Notes: a model not told the origin generated them from the sequence alone. A stretch of DNA of 64,000 nucleotides from Saccharothrix sp. NRRL B-16314 (GCF_000716595.1 NZ_JNXC01000005.1:62001-126000), one strand, 5' to 3'; shown: positions 32,788-41,919, counted from the stretch's first letter. Translations and numbers: made by a program.

Positions 32788-34101
32788 TCACCCCGGGTTC
32801 TCCACCAGGAGGGTCTTGGGCTGCTGGTAGTGGTCGATCGTGGGGCGGGTGCCGACGCCGGACGGGAAGGTGTTCACCCACACCCGGCGCGCGCGGATCT
32901 GCCGCGCCGCGCGATCGGCCACGCCGGCGTCCCGGGACCAGACGCCCGCGCCGACGCCGCGGGTGGTGTCGTTGGCCGTCTTCACCGCGTCGTCGAAGTC
33001 GTCGAACCTGGTCACCGAGACCACGGGTCCGCGGACGTCGTCGTGGGGCAGGCGCGCCCTGTGGTCGCCTTCGAAGACCGCCGGCGTGACGTAGTACCCG
33101 CCGGTCAGCTCGCCGCCGAGGTCCACGCGCTCGCCGCCGCAGACGAGCCGCGCGTCCCGCCGACCGGCCTCGATCTGCGCGAGGACCACGTCCAGCTGGT
33201 CACGGCTGGTCAGCGCGCCGACCGTGGTCGCCGGGTCGAGCGGGTGGCCCAGCCTGGCCGCCCTGACGCCTTCGGTGACGTCGGCGAGGAACCGGTCGTA
33301 GGCCTGGGTCTGCACCAGGGCGCGGTCGACGGCGAACGTGGTGCACCCCCGCAACGCCTTGGCGTAGAACGCGTCCCGACGTGCCGCCACGTCGGCGAAG
33401 AAGAGGTGCGGGCACCTGTCCGGGGTGGCCGTCCCGCCGGTGAGACCGTTCACGACGTTGACCACGCCCGGCGGCAGCAGGTCGGCGATCAGGCCCACCA
33501 GCACGTGGATCGACGCCGGGGTCTGCTCGGCGGGCTTGAGCACCACGGTGTTGCCGGCGGCCAGGGCGGGTGCGAGCCGACCGGCCGCGGTGAGCAGCGG
33601 CCGGTGCGACGGGACGACCTCGCCGACCACGCCCAGCGGCTCGGGGAAGCGGTAGGCCACCAGGCCGCCGCCGAGCTGCGAGACGGCGCCCTCCTGCGCC
33701 CGGACCACGCCCGCGAAGTAGCGGAAGTGGTCCACCGCGAGCGGCAGTTCGGCGGCCAGCGTCTCGCCGACGGGTGTGCCGTTGTCCCAGGTCTCGGCCA
33801 CGGCCAGGGCTTCGAGGTGGTCCTCGACGCGGTCGGCGATCTCGTTCAGCACGGTCGCGCGCTCGGCGACCGACGTGCGCTCCCAGCCGCGGGCCGCGCC
33901 GTGCGCAGCGTCCAACGCCCGGTCCAGGTCCTCGGCGGTGCCCCGGGCGACCTCTGTGAACACCTCGCCGGTGACCGGCGTGCGGTCCGCGAAGTACCCG
34001 CCCCGCGCGGGCGGCACGTAGTCACCGCCGATGAAGTGGTCGTACCTGTCCCGGTACGACACCACGCTGCCCTTGTCACCGGGTGCCGCGTACCTCGCCA
34101 T
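32788..34101 (-). CDS. Aldehyde dehydrogenase homologue lacking catalytic residues
   Basis: A 437-aa protein clearly of the acetaldehyde/aldehyde dehydrogenase (ExaC/AldA-like) family (GSVVSYRDRYDHFIGGDYVP, AGNTVVLKPAEQTPASIHVL, LLPPGVVNVVNGLTGG), where full-length members have about 506 residues. The ~50-residue stretch normally after VVNG, with the NAD-contacting GS(T) loop and the ELGGKS glutamate, is missing. The catalytic cysteine segment (GEVCTCPS in relatives) is also absent: CTTFAVDRALVQ runs straight through. IPWNFP, holding the oxyanion Asn, reads VPSHRP, and the C-terminal FGG-type segment is replaced by SGVGTRPT. The frame is open throughout, so it is a pseudoenzyme or an in-frame decayed gene. 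The start is chosen at 34101 (MARYAAPG), as in relatives. Confidence 0.85.
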   Translation of the reverse strand: MARYAAPGDKGSVVSYRDRYDHFIGGDYVPPARGGYFADRTPVTGEVFTEVARGTAEDLDRALDAAHGAARGWERTSVAERATVLNEIADRVEDHLEALAVAETWDNGTPVGETLAAELPLAVDHFRYFAGVVRAQEGAVSQLGGGLVAYRFPEPLGVVGEVVPSHRPLLTAAGRLAPALAAGNTVVLKPAEQTPASIHVLVGLIADLLPPGVVNVVNGLTGGTATPDRCPHLFFADVAARRDAFYAKALRGCTTFAVDRALVQTQAYDRFLADVTEGVRAARLGHPLDPATTVGALTSRDQLDVVLAQIEAGRRDARLVCGGERVDLGGELTGGYYVTPAVFEGDHRARLPHDDVRGPVVSVTRFDDFDDAVKTANDTTRGVGAGVWSRDAGVADRAARQIRARRVWVNTFPSGVGTRPTIDHYQQPKTLLVENPG

Positions 34102-34240
34102 GCCTGGTCTCCCGCGTGGTCGGGTTGGTCTTGGCCGCAGCGTGGGCACCGGCACGTTGCAGTCGCGTTGCACCCGAACGGTTCAGCGGTCGGTTTGCCG
34201 CGAGCGAGGGCGTCGGGTCATCCTGGTCCGGGAGGCGCCC

Positions 34241-35653
34241 ATGCAACCGGACCCGCGACGGCTCGCGCACGTGCGCGACGTGGTGCTGGGCGGGGGTCGG
34301 ACGCGCGGTGCGCGTGAGCTGATCGTGGAGTCGTGGAAGCGGTCGCTGGCCGCCCGGGTCGACCCGGACCGGCACGAGGCGCCCGTGGTGCTCCGCCCCG
34401 ACGAGGTGGTCGACCTGCGCGGCGCGCACCCGCTCGCGGCGGCGCTGCCGGTGCTGCGCGAGACGCTGGTGAGCATCGCCGACGACGCCGAGCACATCAT
34501 GATCGTCGCCGACGCGGACGGCACCGTGCTGTGGTGCGAGGGCGCGACGTCCGTGCGCGGCAAGGCCGAACGGGTGCGGCTGGCCGAAGGCACGTCCTGG
34601 ACCGAGGCGTCGATCGGCACGAACGCGATGGGCACGGCGCTGGCCGTGGACCAGCCGGTGACCGTGCACTCGGCCGAGCACCTGGTGCGGACCTATCACG
34701 CGTGGACGTGCACGGCGAGCCCGGTGCGCGACCCGGACACCGGCCGCACGATCGGCGTCGTTGACGTGAGCGGGCCGTTGAGCAGCACTCATCCCGTGAT
34801 GGGCGCGTTGGTGTCGGCCGCCGCGCGGTTGGCCGAGAGCCAGTTGTCGGTGCGGCTGGCCGCCCGGGACGAACGGCTGCGGTCGGCGAACATGCGGCAC
34901 CTGATCGGCCTGCGCGGCGAGCCGGGCGCGTTGCTGAGCCCGAGCGGCCGGGTGCTCGCCGCCGAACCGCACGACCTGCTGACCAAGCGCGTGGACGTGA
35001 CGAACGACCGCGTGCGGCTGGCCGACGGACGTGAAGCGCTCCTGGAGCCGTTGGACGAGGGGTACCTGCTCCGGGTGCCACGGCGGAGCGCGCGAAGACC
35101 CGTGCTGTCGCTGCGGTTCCTGGCCGGTTCGACCGGCTCGCTGGACGGGCGGGCGTTGCCGCTGTCGTTGCGGCACGCGGAGCTGTTGACGGCGTTGGCC
35201 CTGCACCCGCGCGGGCTGACGGCCGAGCAGTTGGCGCTGCACCTCTACGGCGAGCGCGGCAACCCGACGACCGTGCGGGCCGAGCTGCACCGGCTGCGCG
35301 CGCAGCTGGGCGGGGTGCTGCTGACCAGGCCTTACCGGCTGTCCGCCGATGTTCGCGGTGACTTCCTCGCGGTGCGTGAGGCGCTGCGCGCGGGTGACGT
35401 CGGCACGGCCGCGGCGGCGTACCGCGGTGGGCTGCTCCCCCGGTCCGAGGCACCGGTGGTGCGGGCGGAACGGGAAGAGCTGGTCGCGGCGCTGCGCTCG
35501 GGCGTCCTCGGACACGGTGACGTCGAGGCTTTGTGGGCCTTCGGCCTGGTGTCCGAGGACGCGACCGTGCTGGAACGCCTGGTGCGACTGCTGCCCCGCA
35601 CCGACCCGCGCCGCGAGGTCGCACTCACCCGCCTGCGGCGTGCGCTCGCCTGA
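34241..35653 (+). CDS. GAF-domain transcriptional regulator (AcoR-like N-terminus)
   Basis: A 470-aa protein. The N-terminal region matches GAF-containing activators of aldehyde or acetoin genes (RELIVESWKRSLAARVDPDR, EGTSWTEASIGTNAMGTALA, VRTYHAWTCTASPVRDPDTG). The central sigma54 ATPase domain of AcoR is absent. Instead a C-terminal winged HTH/OmpR-BTAD-like region follows (LPLSLRHAELLTALALHPRG, EQLALHLYGERGNPTTVRAE). This type lies divergently beside aldehyde dehydrogenase genes in actinobacteria, as it does here, even though the local dehydrogenase is catalytically defective. ATG 34241 follows GGAGG. Confidence 0.85.
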   Translation: MQPDPRRLAHVRDVVLGGGRTRGARELIVESWKRSLAARVDPDRHEAPVVLRPDEVVDLRGAHPLAAALPVLRETLVSIADDAEHIMIVADADGTVLWCEGATSVRGKAERVRLAEGTSWTEASIGTNAMGTALAVDQPVTVHSAEHLVRTYHAWTCTASPVRDPDTGRTIGVVDVSGPLSSTHPVMGALVSAAARLAESQLSVRLAARDERLRSANMRHLIGLRGEPGALLSPSGRVLAAEPHDLLTKRVDVTNDRVRLADGREALLEPLDEGYLLRVPRRSARRPVLSLRFLAGSTGSLDGRALPLSLRHAELLTALALHPRGLTAEQLALHLYGERGNPTTVRAELHRLRAQLGGVLLTRPYRLSADVRGDFLAVREALRAGDVGTAAAAYRGGLLPRSEAPVVRAEREELVAALRSGVLGHGDVEALWAFGLVSEDATVLERLVRLLPRTDPRREVALTRLRRALA

Positions 35654-35675
35654 CAGCGGGGAACCACCGGCGTTC

Positions 35676-36692
35676 CTAGCGCCAGGGGTCGAGGGCGTGC
35701 TTGCCGCGGGTCTGGCCGGCCTCCAGTTGCCGCAGCACCTTCGGCCCATCGGCCAGGGGGTGGACCTCCGGGGTGCCGGGCGGGTACACGCCGTCGGCGA
35801 TGAGCGTCCCGAGTTCGGCCAGCAGCGACCGGTAGAGCGACGGTGCCGCGTCCGCCAGCGCACCGATGTGCAGGCCCTTGACCTGGACCCTGTGCTTGAA
35901 GACCAGGTCGTGGGTGGTCAGGGTGGCGTCACCGGAAGCGGCGCCGAACACGACGACCCGTCCGGTGAAGGGCTTGGCGACCGACAGGCTGATCCCGAAC
36001 GTGGCCCGTCCCACCGATTCCAGGACCAGGTCGACGCCGCCGGTCCGGCGGGTGATCTCCGCGGCCAGGTCGGGCCGCCGGCTGTCCAGGACCTCGTCGA
36101 CGCCGAGCGCCCTGACGGTGTCGTGCTTGTCCTCGGACGCCGTGGCGATCACGCGCGCACCGAAGTGGCGGGCGAGCCGGACGGCAGCCTGCCCCACGCC
36201 TCCGGCCGCGGCGTGGACGAGCACCACGTCACCCGCCTTGACCTCGCCCAACGGCTTCAGCGCCGCCAAGGCGGTGGCCCAGTTCAGCACCAGGCCGAGC
36301 GAGCCGGCGTCGCTCCAACCGGGCGGTACGGGAAGCGCACCGACGGCCGGCATCGCCATGTACTGCGCGAAGGCGCCCGGACCGGCTCCGACGACGTGGG
36401 TGCCGAGCGGGAGCGGGTCCTCGACGGCCGGACCGACACCCACGATCTCACCGGCGGCTTCGAACCCCGCCACGTAGGGCGCCTGCGGCCCTCCCGCATA
36501 CGTGCCGCGGGTCTGCATGACGTCGGCGAAGTTGATCCCGGCGGCGGTGACGCGGACCAGGTAGTCGCCGGGACCGGGGACGGGGCGGCGGTGGCCGGTC
36601 GTCACGGTCAGGTCCTCCGGTCCCCGGTTCGACCGCTGGACCAGTGCCCGTCCGGCCTGATCGGTGGCGTGCTGCTGCTCGTTGACGTTCAT
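35676..36692 (-). CDS. Quinone oxidoreductase / MDR family protein
   Basis: A 338-aa NADPH-dependent medium-chain reductase of the zeta-crystallin type. GroES-like N-terminus (YLVRVTAAGINFADVMQTRG) and Rossmann motif VLVHAAAGGVGQAAVRLARH, with the specificity region IATASEDKHDTVRALGVDEV. There are no zinc-ligand cysteines, as expected for quinone reductases. It is probably co-regulated with the MerR gene just upstream on the same strand; the 47-bp gap carries TTGACC/TTGACG and an imperfect inverted repeat of MerR type. Confidence 0.9.
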   Translation of the reverse strand: MNVNEQQHATDQAGRALVQRSNRGPEDLTVTTGHRRPVPGPGDYLVRVTAAGINFADVMQTRGTYAGGPQAPYVAGFEAAGEIVGVGPAVEDPLPLGTHVVGAGPGAFAQYMAMPAVGALPVPPGWSDAGSLGLVLNWATALAALKPLGEVKAGDVVLVHAAAGGVGQAAVRLARHFGARVIATASEDKHDTVRALGVDEVLDSRRPDLAAEITRRTGGVDLVLESVGRATFGISLSVAKPFTGRVVVFGAASGDATLTTHDLVFKHRVQVKGLHIGALADAAPSLYRSLLAELGTLIADGVYPPGTPEVHPLADGPKVLRQLEAGQTRGKHALDPWR

Positions 36693-36739
36693 GCGCCCGA
36701 ACGTAGGAGCCTCACACTTGCGTCAAGGTCAAGCAGCCG

Positions 36740-37102
36740 TCATCGCTCAGTCCGGCGGGCCTCCGCCAGGTAGGCGTCGAGAGCCGCCTGCCGATCGCCG
36801 AGAACGGCGATGCGGGCGGCGAGCCGATCCCGGTAGCGCTGCACCTCGTGCAGGAAGTCCGTGCAGACCACAGGCGTGCCGACACCGGGTTCACCAGCCA
36901 GGCGCAGGGCTTCCCGGATCATCCGCACGGGCAGCCCGGACTCCAGTAGCGAGCGGATGACGAGCACCCGGTCGATGGTGGACTGGCAGTAGTCGCGGAA
37001 CCCGTTGCCGAAGCGGCCCGGGACGATCAGGCCCTCGTCCTCGTAGTGGCGCAGCGATCGCGCGCTCACACCGCTGACCCGCGAAGCCTCGCTGATCCTC
37101 AT
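36740..37102 (-). CDS. MerR family transcriptional regulator
   Basis: A 120-aa MerR protein: N-terminal winged HTH (MRISEASRVSGVSARSLRHY then EDEGLIVPGRFGNGFRDY) and a dimerisation helix (YRDRLAARIAVLGDRQAALD). A single Cys (PVVCTDF) is no metal-site signature. It sits directly upstream of the quinone oxidoreductase, so an oxidant- or electrophile-responsive pair is plausible but not shown by sequence. Confidence 0.88.
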   Translation of the reverse strand: MRISEASRVSGVSARSLRHYEDEGLIVPGRFGNGFRDYCQSTIDRVLVIRSLLESGLPVRMIREALRLAGEPGVGTPVVCTDFLHEVQRYRDRLAARIAVLGDRQAALDAYLAEARRTER

Positions 37103-37167
37103 ACCCGGGCCAACAGCGGGCAGCGCCGCGATCTTCCGGCGACGGACGCCGGTCTAGCCTGGGCCTC

Positions 37168-37767
37168 ATGGGGCATTTCCAGCCGGGGGACGTGGCGTTG
37201 CGCCGCGAGGTGCTGCACGGCAGGCCGTGGGTGGTCACCCCCACCAGGGTCGTGGCCGACGAGCCCGACCTGCTCGTCGTGTTCACCGCGCCGGGCACCG
37301 AGTTCGGCTTCTTCCCGCACCCGCGGACCCACCACTGGCAGGAGTCGGGCCGCACGCGCTGGACCGGCATCGGCAAGCTCCAGCTCCACCGCCCCGGCGA
37401 CGCCTACTCCGTCGACCTCTACTGGCAGGGCGCGGATCGCCGGTTCGCCGGCTTCTACCTCAACCTCCAGGCCCCGTTCCGGCGCACCGCGCACGGCTTC
37501 GACACGCTCGACCACGCGCTCGACTTCTGGCTGCCGGTCGACGGCGACTGGAAGGAGCTGGACCGCGACGAGTTCGAGGCGATGGTCGCCGACGGCAAGT
37601 ACGACGCCGCCGAGGCCGACGCGATCCGGCGCACCGCCAAGGAGGTCGAGGCGATGCTGACCGCCGGGACCACGTGGTGGGACCAGGTGTGGGCGGAGTG
37701 GGAACCGGACCAGGACTGGCCCGTGCCGGTGCTGCCGGACGGCTGGGAGGACCACCCGCTCCCGTGA
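37168..37767 (+). CDS. DUF402 domain protein
   Basis: A 199-aa protein of the DUF402 family, related to FomD/NtdP-like nucleotide phosphatases. Motifs include LHGRPWVVTPTRVVADEPD, FAGFYLNLQAPFRRTAHGFD and DHALDFWLPVDGDWKELDRD, the last providing the acidic metal ligands. The next gene starts within its stop codon (GTGA), so the two are co-translated. Likely a nucleoside-diphosphate or related phosphatase. Confidence 0.85.
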   Translation: MGHFQPGDVALRREVLHGRPWVVTPTRVVADEPDLLVVFTAPGTEFGFFPHPRTHHWQESGRTRWTGIGKLQLHRPGDAYSVDLYWQGADRRFAGFYLNLQAPFRRTAHGFDTLDHALDFWLPVDGDWKELDRDEFEAMVADGKYDAAEADAIRRTAKEVEAMLTAGTTWWDQVWAEWEPDQDWPVPVLPDGWEDHPLP

Positions 37768-38378
37768 AGGTCGTGCCTCTGACGCCGCAGGCCCTCGTGG
37801 ACGAGCTGGTCGGGCGGATCGACGCGTTGCCGCGCACGACGTGGGCCAGGGTGCTGATCGACGGCGCGCTGCCGACCAGGACCGGTGAGCTGGCGGACGC
37901 CCTGGTGGAACCGTTGCGCGCGTTGGGCCGCCCGGTGCTGCGGGTGTCGGCCCGGGACTTCCTGCGGCCCGCGTCGGTGCGGCTGGAGTACGGCCACGAG
38001 GACCCCGACTCGTTCCGCGACTCGTGGCTGGACGTCGGCGGGTTGATCCGCGAGGTGCTGGAACCGCTCGACCCCGGTGGGTCCGGGCGGGTGCTGCCGG
38101 CGCTGTGGAACGCGGCGACGGACCGGGCGCACCGGGCCGACTACGTCACGCTCGGCGCGGGCGGTGTGCTGCTGCTGGACGGCACGATGCTGCTGGACAA
38201 GTGGCTGCCCGCCGAGCTGGCCGCGCACCTGTGGCTGTCGTCGGGCGCGCTGGAACGGCAGCTGCCGGACGAGTGGAAGTGGACGCTGCCCGCGTACGCC
38301 TCGTACGAGCCCCAAGCCGACGTGACGGTGCGCTACGACCACCCCGCCAGGCCCGCGCTCGTGGGTAGAGTGATCTGA
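37764..38378 (+). CDS. Uridine-kinase-like protein
   Basis: A 204-aa protein related to actinobacterial uridine-kinase-like proteins (VLRVSARDFLRPASVRLEYG, DSWLDVGGLIREVLEPLDPG, GVLLLDGTMLLDKWLPAELA). The position expected for the P-loop (VLIDGALPTRTGEL) lacks the GxxxxGK(S/T) pattern, so kinase activity is doubtful. GTG 37764 overlaps the DUF402 stop by 4 bp. A nucleotide-metabolism pair with DUF402 is suggested by context. Confidence 0.75.
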   Translation: MKVVPLTPQALVDELVGRIDALPRTTWARVLIDGALPTRTGELADALVEPLRALGRPVLRVSARDFLRPASVRLEYGHEDPDSFRDSWLDVGGLIREVLEPLDPGGSGRVLPALWNAATDRAHRADYVTLGAGGVLLLDGTMLLDKWLPAELAAHLWLSSGALERQLPDEWKWTLPAYASYEPQADVTVRYDHPARPALVGRVI

Positions 38379-38406
38379 GACGGGGTCCGAGGCGGGGGAG
38401 GTGGGC

Positions 38407-38682
38407 ATGGTCAGGCTGCGGTTGCTCCTGGCGCTGTACCTGCCCGCGCTCTACGCGCTCACCCTGCTGAGCACGCCCACCGAGCTGCTGGCCGCCGTGA
38501 CGGCCGTGGCGCTGGTCGTGTTGCTGCTCACCGCCACCCCGGTGGTGCGGGCCGCGCCCGCGTGGGTGCGGTCCCTCTCGATCCGCGAGAAGTCGCTCCG
38601 CGCCGCGTTCCTGCGGTTGCGCGACCCCGACGCGGCGGGTCGTCCCCGTCCTCGAGCACCGGGACTCGGCCTCAGCTCCTGA
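38407..38682 (+). CDS. Small two-TM membrane protein (DUF6412-like)
   Basis: A 91-aa protein with two adjoining hydrophobic segments (LLLALYLPALYALTLL, LAAVTAVALVVLLLTATPVV) and a conserved-looking basic tail (AAFLRLRDPDAAGRPRPRAP). Such proteins directly precede a short YidC in related actinomycetes, as here (39-bp gap). GTG at 38401 is an alternative start. Role unknown, perhaps in membrane insertion with YidC. Confidence 0.7.
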   Translation: MVRLRLLLALYLPALYALTLLSTPTELLAAVTAVALVVLLLTATPVVRAAPAWVRSLSIREKSLRAAFLRLRDPDAAGRPRPRAPGLGLSS

Positions 38683-38721
38683 GGCCCTTGTTCCGCTCGC
38701 TCCGAGGACGGAGTTCTCCCC

Positions 38722-39390
38722 TTGTTCCACGCTCTGGGCTCAGCCCTGGCCGGTTTCGCCACGCCCGCACTGGCCATCGTCGCCTTCACCGTCGTCGTCC
38801 GACTGCTCATGCACCCGCTCAGCCGCGCCGCCGTGCGCGGCGAGAAAGCCCGCGCCGCCTTGGCGCCCGAGATCCGCGAGCTCACCGAGAAGTACGGCAA
38901 GGACAAGGTCAAGCTCCAGGAGAAGTCACTGGAGTTGTACCGGGCGAACGGCACTTCGATGCTCGCGGGCTGCCTGCCCGCGCTGGTGCAGGCGCCGTTC
39001 TTCATGGTGATGTACCGGCTGGTCACCACGCCGAACCCGCTGCTGGACGGCACGCTGCTCGGCGTTCCGCTGGGCGCGCACTGGTTCGGCGCGTGGGCGC
39101 ACACGCCCGTGTTCCTCGCGCTGTTCGCCGTGCTCACCGGGGTGGCGTACGCGACCTCGCGGTGGCAGGCGGCGGTGTCCCTGAGGAACGGCGGGCCGCA
39201 GCCGCCCTTCGCGAAGCTGCTGCGGCTCCTGCCGTTCGGCACCGTCTTCATCGCCGCCGTGCTGCCCCTGGCGGCCGGGGTCTACCTCGTGACGACGACT
39301 AGCTGGACCCTGCTGGAGCGAGCTTTCCTGTACCGCGTAGTTCAGCTCCCGCCTCGTGCAGGTACTCCAGGACGTACCCGTAGGACCTGA
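38722..39390 (+). CDS. yidC: YidC/Oxa1 family membrane insertase (short paralogue)
   Basis: A 222-aa insertase. The conserved core shows as ALAIVAFTVVVRLLMHPLSR with the hydrophilic-groove Arg, then LAPEIRELTEKYGKDKVKLQ, LYRANGTSMLAGCLPALVQA and FFMVMYRLVTTPNP. It is shorter than the housekeeping YidC next to rnpA/jag genes and is not in that locus, so it is probably a second copy. TTG at 38722 is the start. The 3' end overlaps the convergent desaturase by 92 bp. Confidence 0.88.
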   Translation: MFHALGSALAGFATPALAIVAFTVVVRLLMHPLSRAAVRGEKARAALAPEIRELTEKYGKDKVKLQEKSLELYRANGTSMLAGCLPALVQAPFFMVMYRLVTTPNPLLDGTLLGVPLGAHWFGAWAHTPVFLALFAVLTGVAYATSRWQAAVSLRNGGPQPPFAKLLRLLPFGTVFIAAVLPLAAGVYLVTTTSWTLLERAFLYRVVQLPPRAGTPGRTRRT

Positions 39391-40333
39391 ACAGGCCGCA
39401 CTCGGCGTAGGACACCGAGTGTCGTTGGCAGAACTCGCGGACCAGGGCCTGCGAGTGGCGCAGGTTCGGTCGCGGCATGCTCGGGAACAGGTGGTGCTCG
39501 ATCTGGTAGTTCAGGCCGCCGAGCAGGAAGTCGGTGAACCAGCCGCCCTTGACGTTGCGGGAGGTCAGCACCTGCTTGCGGAGGAAGTCGAGCTGGTGGC
39601 CGGCCTGGAGCATCGGCATGCCCTTGTGGTTCGGCGCGAACGAGATGCCCATGTAGACGCCGAACAGGCCCTGGTGCACCGCGATGAACACGAGCGCCTT
39701 CGCCGGGGACATCACCAGGAAGACGAGGGTCAGGTAGCCGACGAGGTGGACGGCCAGCAGAGTCAGTTCCAGCTTCCAGCCCTTGACCTCGCGGCGCACC
39801 GCGGCGGACGTGCTGATGATGTGCAGGCTGAGGCCTTCGAGCAGCAGCAGCGGGAAGAAGAGCCACGCCTGGTGCTTGACGACGAGCCGGAAGAAGCCGC
39901 GCTTGCGCTGCGCCTGTTCGGCGCTGAACGCGAGCACGGAGATGTCGACGTCCGGGTCCTCGTCCTCGTGGTTGGGGTTGGCGTGGTGGCGGCTGTGCTT
40001 GCCCATCCACCAGCCGATGCCGACGCCGACGCCGAGGTTCCCCAGCAGCAGGCCGGTCATGTAGTTGGCCTTGCCGCTGGCGAACATCTGCCGGTGGCCG
40101 GCGTCGTGACCGAGGAACGCGAGCTGGGTGAACACGACGGCGAGCACGACGGCGAGCAGGAGCTGCCACCACGAGTCGCCGATCAGCACCATGCCGACCA
40201 CGGTGAGCCCCAGGGCGGCGACCAGGCCGACCAGGAACGTGACGTAGAAACCGATGCGCCGGTCGAGCAGACCTTGCTGCTTGACCAACCTGGACAATTC
40301 AGCGAAATCGCTGCCGCGGGCTTGGGTGCTCAC
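39299..40333 (-). CDS. Membrane fatty acid desaturase
   Basis: A 344-aa di-iron acyl-lipid/CoA desaturase. The three histidine boxes are complete: FLGHDAGHRQMF, GKHSRHHANPNHEDEDPD and GGLNYQIEHHLFPSMPRPNL, where Q replaces the first H of the third box as in front-end/linoleoyl-type desaturases. Paired membrane segments lie at about 30-70 and 150-225. It would introduce a double bond in membrane acyl chains. It overlaps the end of yidC by 92 bp in opposite orientation. Confidence 0.92.
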   Translation of the reverse strand: MSTQARGSDFAELSRLVKQQGLLDRRIGFYVTFLVGLVAALGLTVVGMVLIGDSWWQLLLAVVLAVVFTQLAFLGHDAGHRQMFASGKANYMTGLLLGNLGVGVGIGWWMGKHSRHHANPNHEDEDPDVDISVLAFSAEQAQRKRGFFRLVVKHQAWLFFPLLLLEGLSLHIISTSAAVRREVKGWKLELTLLAVHLVGYLTLVFLVMSPAKALVFIAVHQGLFGVYMGISFAPNHKGMPMLQAGHQLDFLRKQVLTSRNVKGGWFTDFLLGGLNYQIEHHLFPSMPRPNLRHSQALVREFCQRHSVSYAECGLFRSYGYVLEYLHEAGAELRGTGKLAPAGSS

Positions 40334-40365
40334 GCTCGGAGAGTACGGCGCGAAGCGGTGTGGGC

Positions 40366-41919
40366 TCAGGTCAGCCTTAGTTGCAGCTGGGCGAACAACC
40401 GGAGCAGCGGATCTTCCAGGGTGAAGCCACCGACTTCCGCCGCACGTCGGACGCGGTATCGCAGGGTGTTCGGGTGAACGTGCAGCTTGGCGGCTGCGCG
40501 TCTCACATCACCAAATTCGTCCAGGTAGGTCAATAGGGAACGTGCTAGTTCCTCATCCAGTGCGGCGAGGCGCGGATCGCGGATCCTCGGGTGGTCGGCG
40601 AGCAGGGCGAGCGTTTCGCTGATCAAGACCCGGGAGCGGACGTCCTCGAGGGTCGCGACGTCGGCGTCGAGGTCCCGCGACATGGCGTCGAGGACGCGGT
40701 CGGCCTCGTCCCGGGAGATCATCACCTCGTCCACCGTCGGCACCGTCGAGCCGACGGCGCCCTGCACCCGCAGGCCCATGTGCTTGCGGGCGGCGGCCAC
40801 GATCTCCCTGGTCAGCGTGAGCAGCGGCGCCTTCGCCGGCAGGTCGGTCAGCAGCGCGTACGTGCGCCCGCTCTGCTGGCTGACCAGAGCGCTGCGCCGG
40901 TACGAGGCGGCGTGCACGGAGATCAGGCTGGTCATCTCGGCCCGGCGCAGCTCGTGCTGGGTGCGGTCGCTGTGCTCCTGGCCGCGCAGGGCGAACACCA
41001 CGACGGCCGCGGGCTTCTCCGGGTCCGCGCCGATCTGCTCGGCGATCGCCCCGGCGTCCATCCGGCCGTCGAGCAGGGACGCGAGCAGGTTCTCCCGGAA
41101 CGCGGCGGCGGGCTCGCGCTGCTGGACCAGGTGCAGCGCGGTGACGCGGGCGGCGCCGAGAAGGGCGCGTTCGGCCTGTTCGGCGAGGGGTGTGGCGCCT
41201 TCCTGGACCCAGATCGTGCCGAGCGGCTGGGTGCCCGCGTGGATGCCGACCGCGATGCGGCGGCGGATGCCCAGCTCGGGGCGCTCGTCGATGCGGACGA
41301 CCTCCTCGCCGGACCGCAGCCGCTGGTAGACGCCCCACTCGCGGAGCATCTTGAGGTACGGCTCCGGTCCCTGACGTCCGAGGATGGACAGCCGGCGGAG
41401 TTCGTCCACCTCGTCGGTGGAGCGGGAGTAGGCGAGCACGCGACTGGCGGTGTCCTCGATGCTGACGATGCCGCCGGTGAGCGAGGCGATGGTCTGGGCG
41501 AGGCCGAACAGGTCGCCGAGGACTTCGCCCGCGCCCGCGTCGGCCATCACGCGGGCGTTGTGCACGACCGCCCTGGCGAGCGCTTCGAGGTGTTCCCACC
41601 GGACTTCGGGGCGCACCGCGAGCAGTGCCACGCCCGCGTCCGCCGCCGCCTGCCTGAGCACCGGCGACGGCGCGTCCACCTTGACGGCCACCGCCACCGC
41701 TCCCCCGGCCGCAGCCGCCCTGACCAGCGGCGCCGCAGCCCGACCGCGGGCTCCGATGATCAACGCGAGGTCGCCGGGACGCGCGTCGGGCGTATCGTCG
41801 GGATCGAGGATGACCACGTCCAGGACGTCGGCCTCCAGCCCGTGCGGCGCCACCTGCACTTCGACCAAGGGGTCGCCGAGTGCGATCAAAACCTGCCGCA
41901 GGCTCAACTCTTCGTCCAT
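40366..41919 (-). CDS. PucR family regulator of proline catabolism
   Basis: A 517-aa regulator. N-terminal PucR ligand domain (MDEELSLRQVLIALGDPLVE, DLALIIGARGRAAAPLVRAA), a GGDEF-like central domain (AAVVVFALRGQEHSDRTQHE) and a C-terminal HTH_30 (RRAAAKLHVHPNTLRYRVRR). It is divergent from the pruA-proline dehydrogenase operon with a 102-bp gap, the arrangement seen for proline-responsive PruR/PutR activators of actinomycetes. Activation by proline is inferred from family and position. Confidence 0.88.
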   Translation of the reverse strand: MDEELSLRQVLIALGDPLVEVQVAPHGLEADVLDVVILDPDDTPDARPGDLALIIGARGRAAAPLVRAAAAGGAVAVAVKVDAPSPVLRQAAADAGVALLAVRPEVRWEHLEALARAVVHNARVMADAGAGEVLGDLFGLAQTIASLTGGIVSIEDTASRVLAYSRSTDEVDELRRLSILGRQGPEPYLKMLREWGVYQRLRSGEEVVRIDERPELGIRRRIAVGIHAGTQPLGTIWVQEGATPLAEQAERALLGAARVTALHLVQQREPAAAFRENLLASLLDGRMDAGAIAEQIGADPEKPAAVVVFALRGQEHSDRTQHELRRAEMTSLISVHAASYRRSALVSQQSGRTYALLTDLPAKAPLLTLTREIVAAARKHMGLRVQGAVGSTVPTVDEVMISRDEADRVLDAMSRDLDADVATLEDVRSRVLISETLALLADHPRIRDPRLAALDEELARSLLTYLDEFGDVRRAAAKLHVHPNTLRYRVRRAAEVGGFTLEDPLLRLFAQLQLRLT

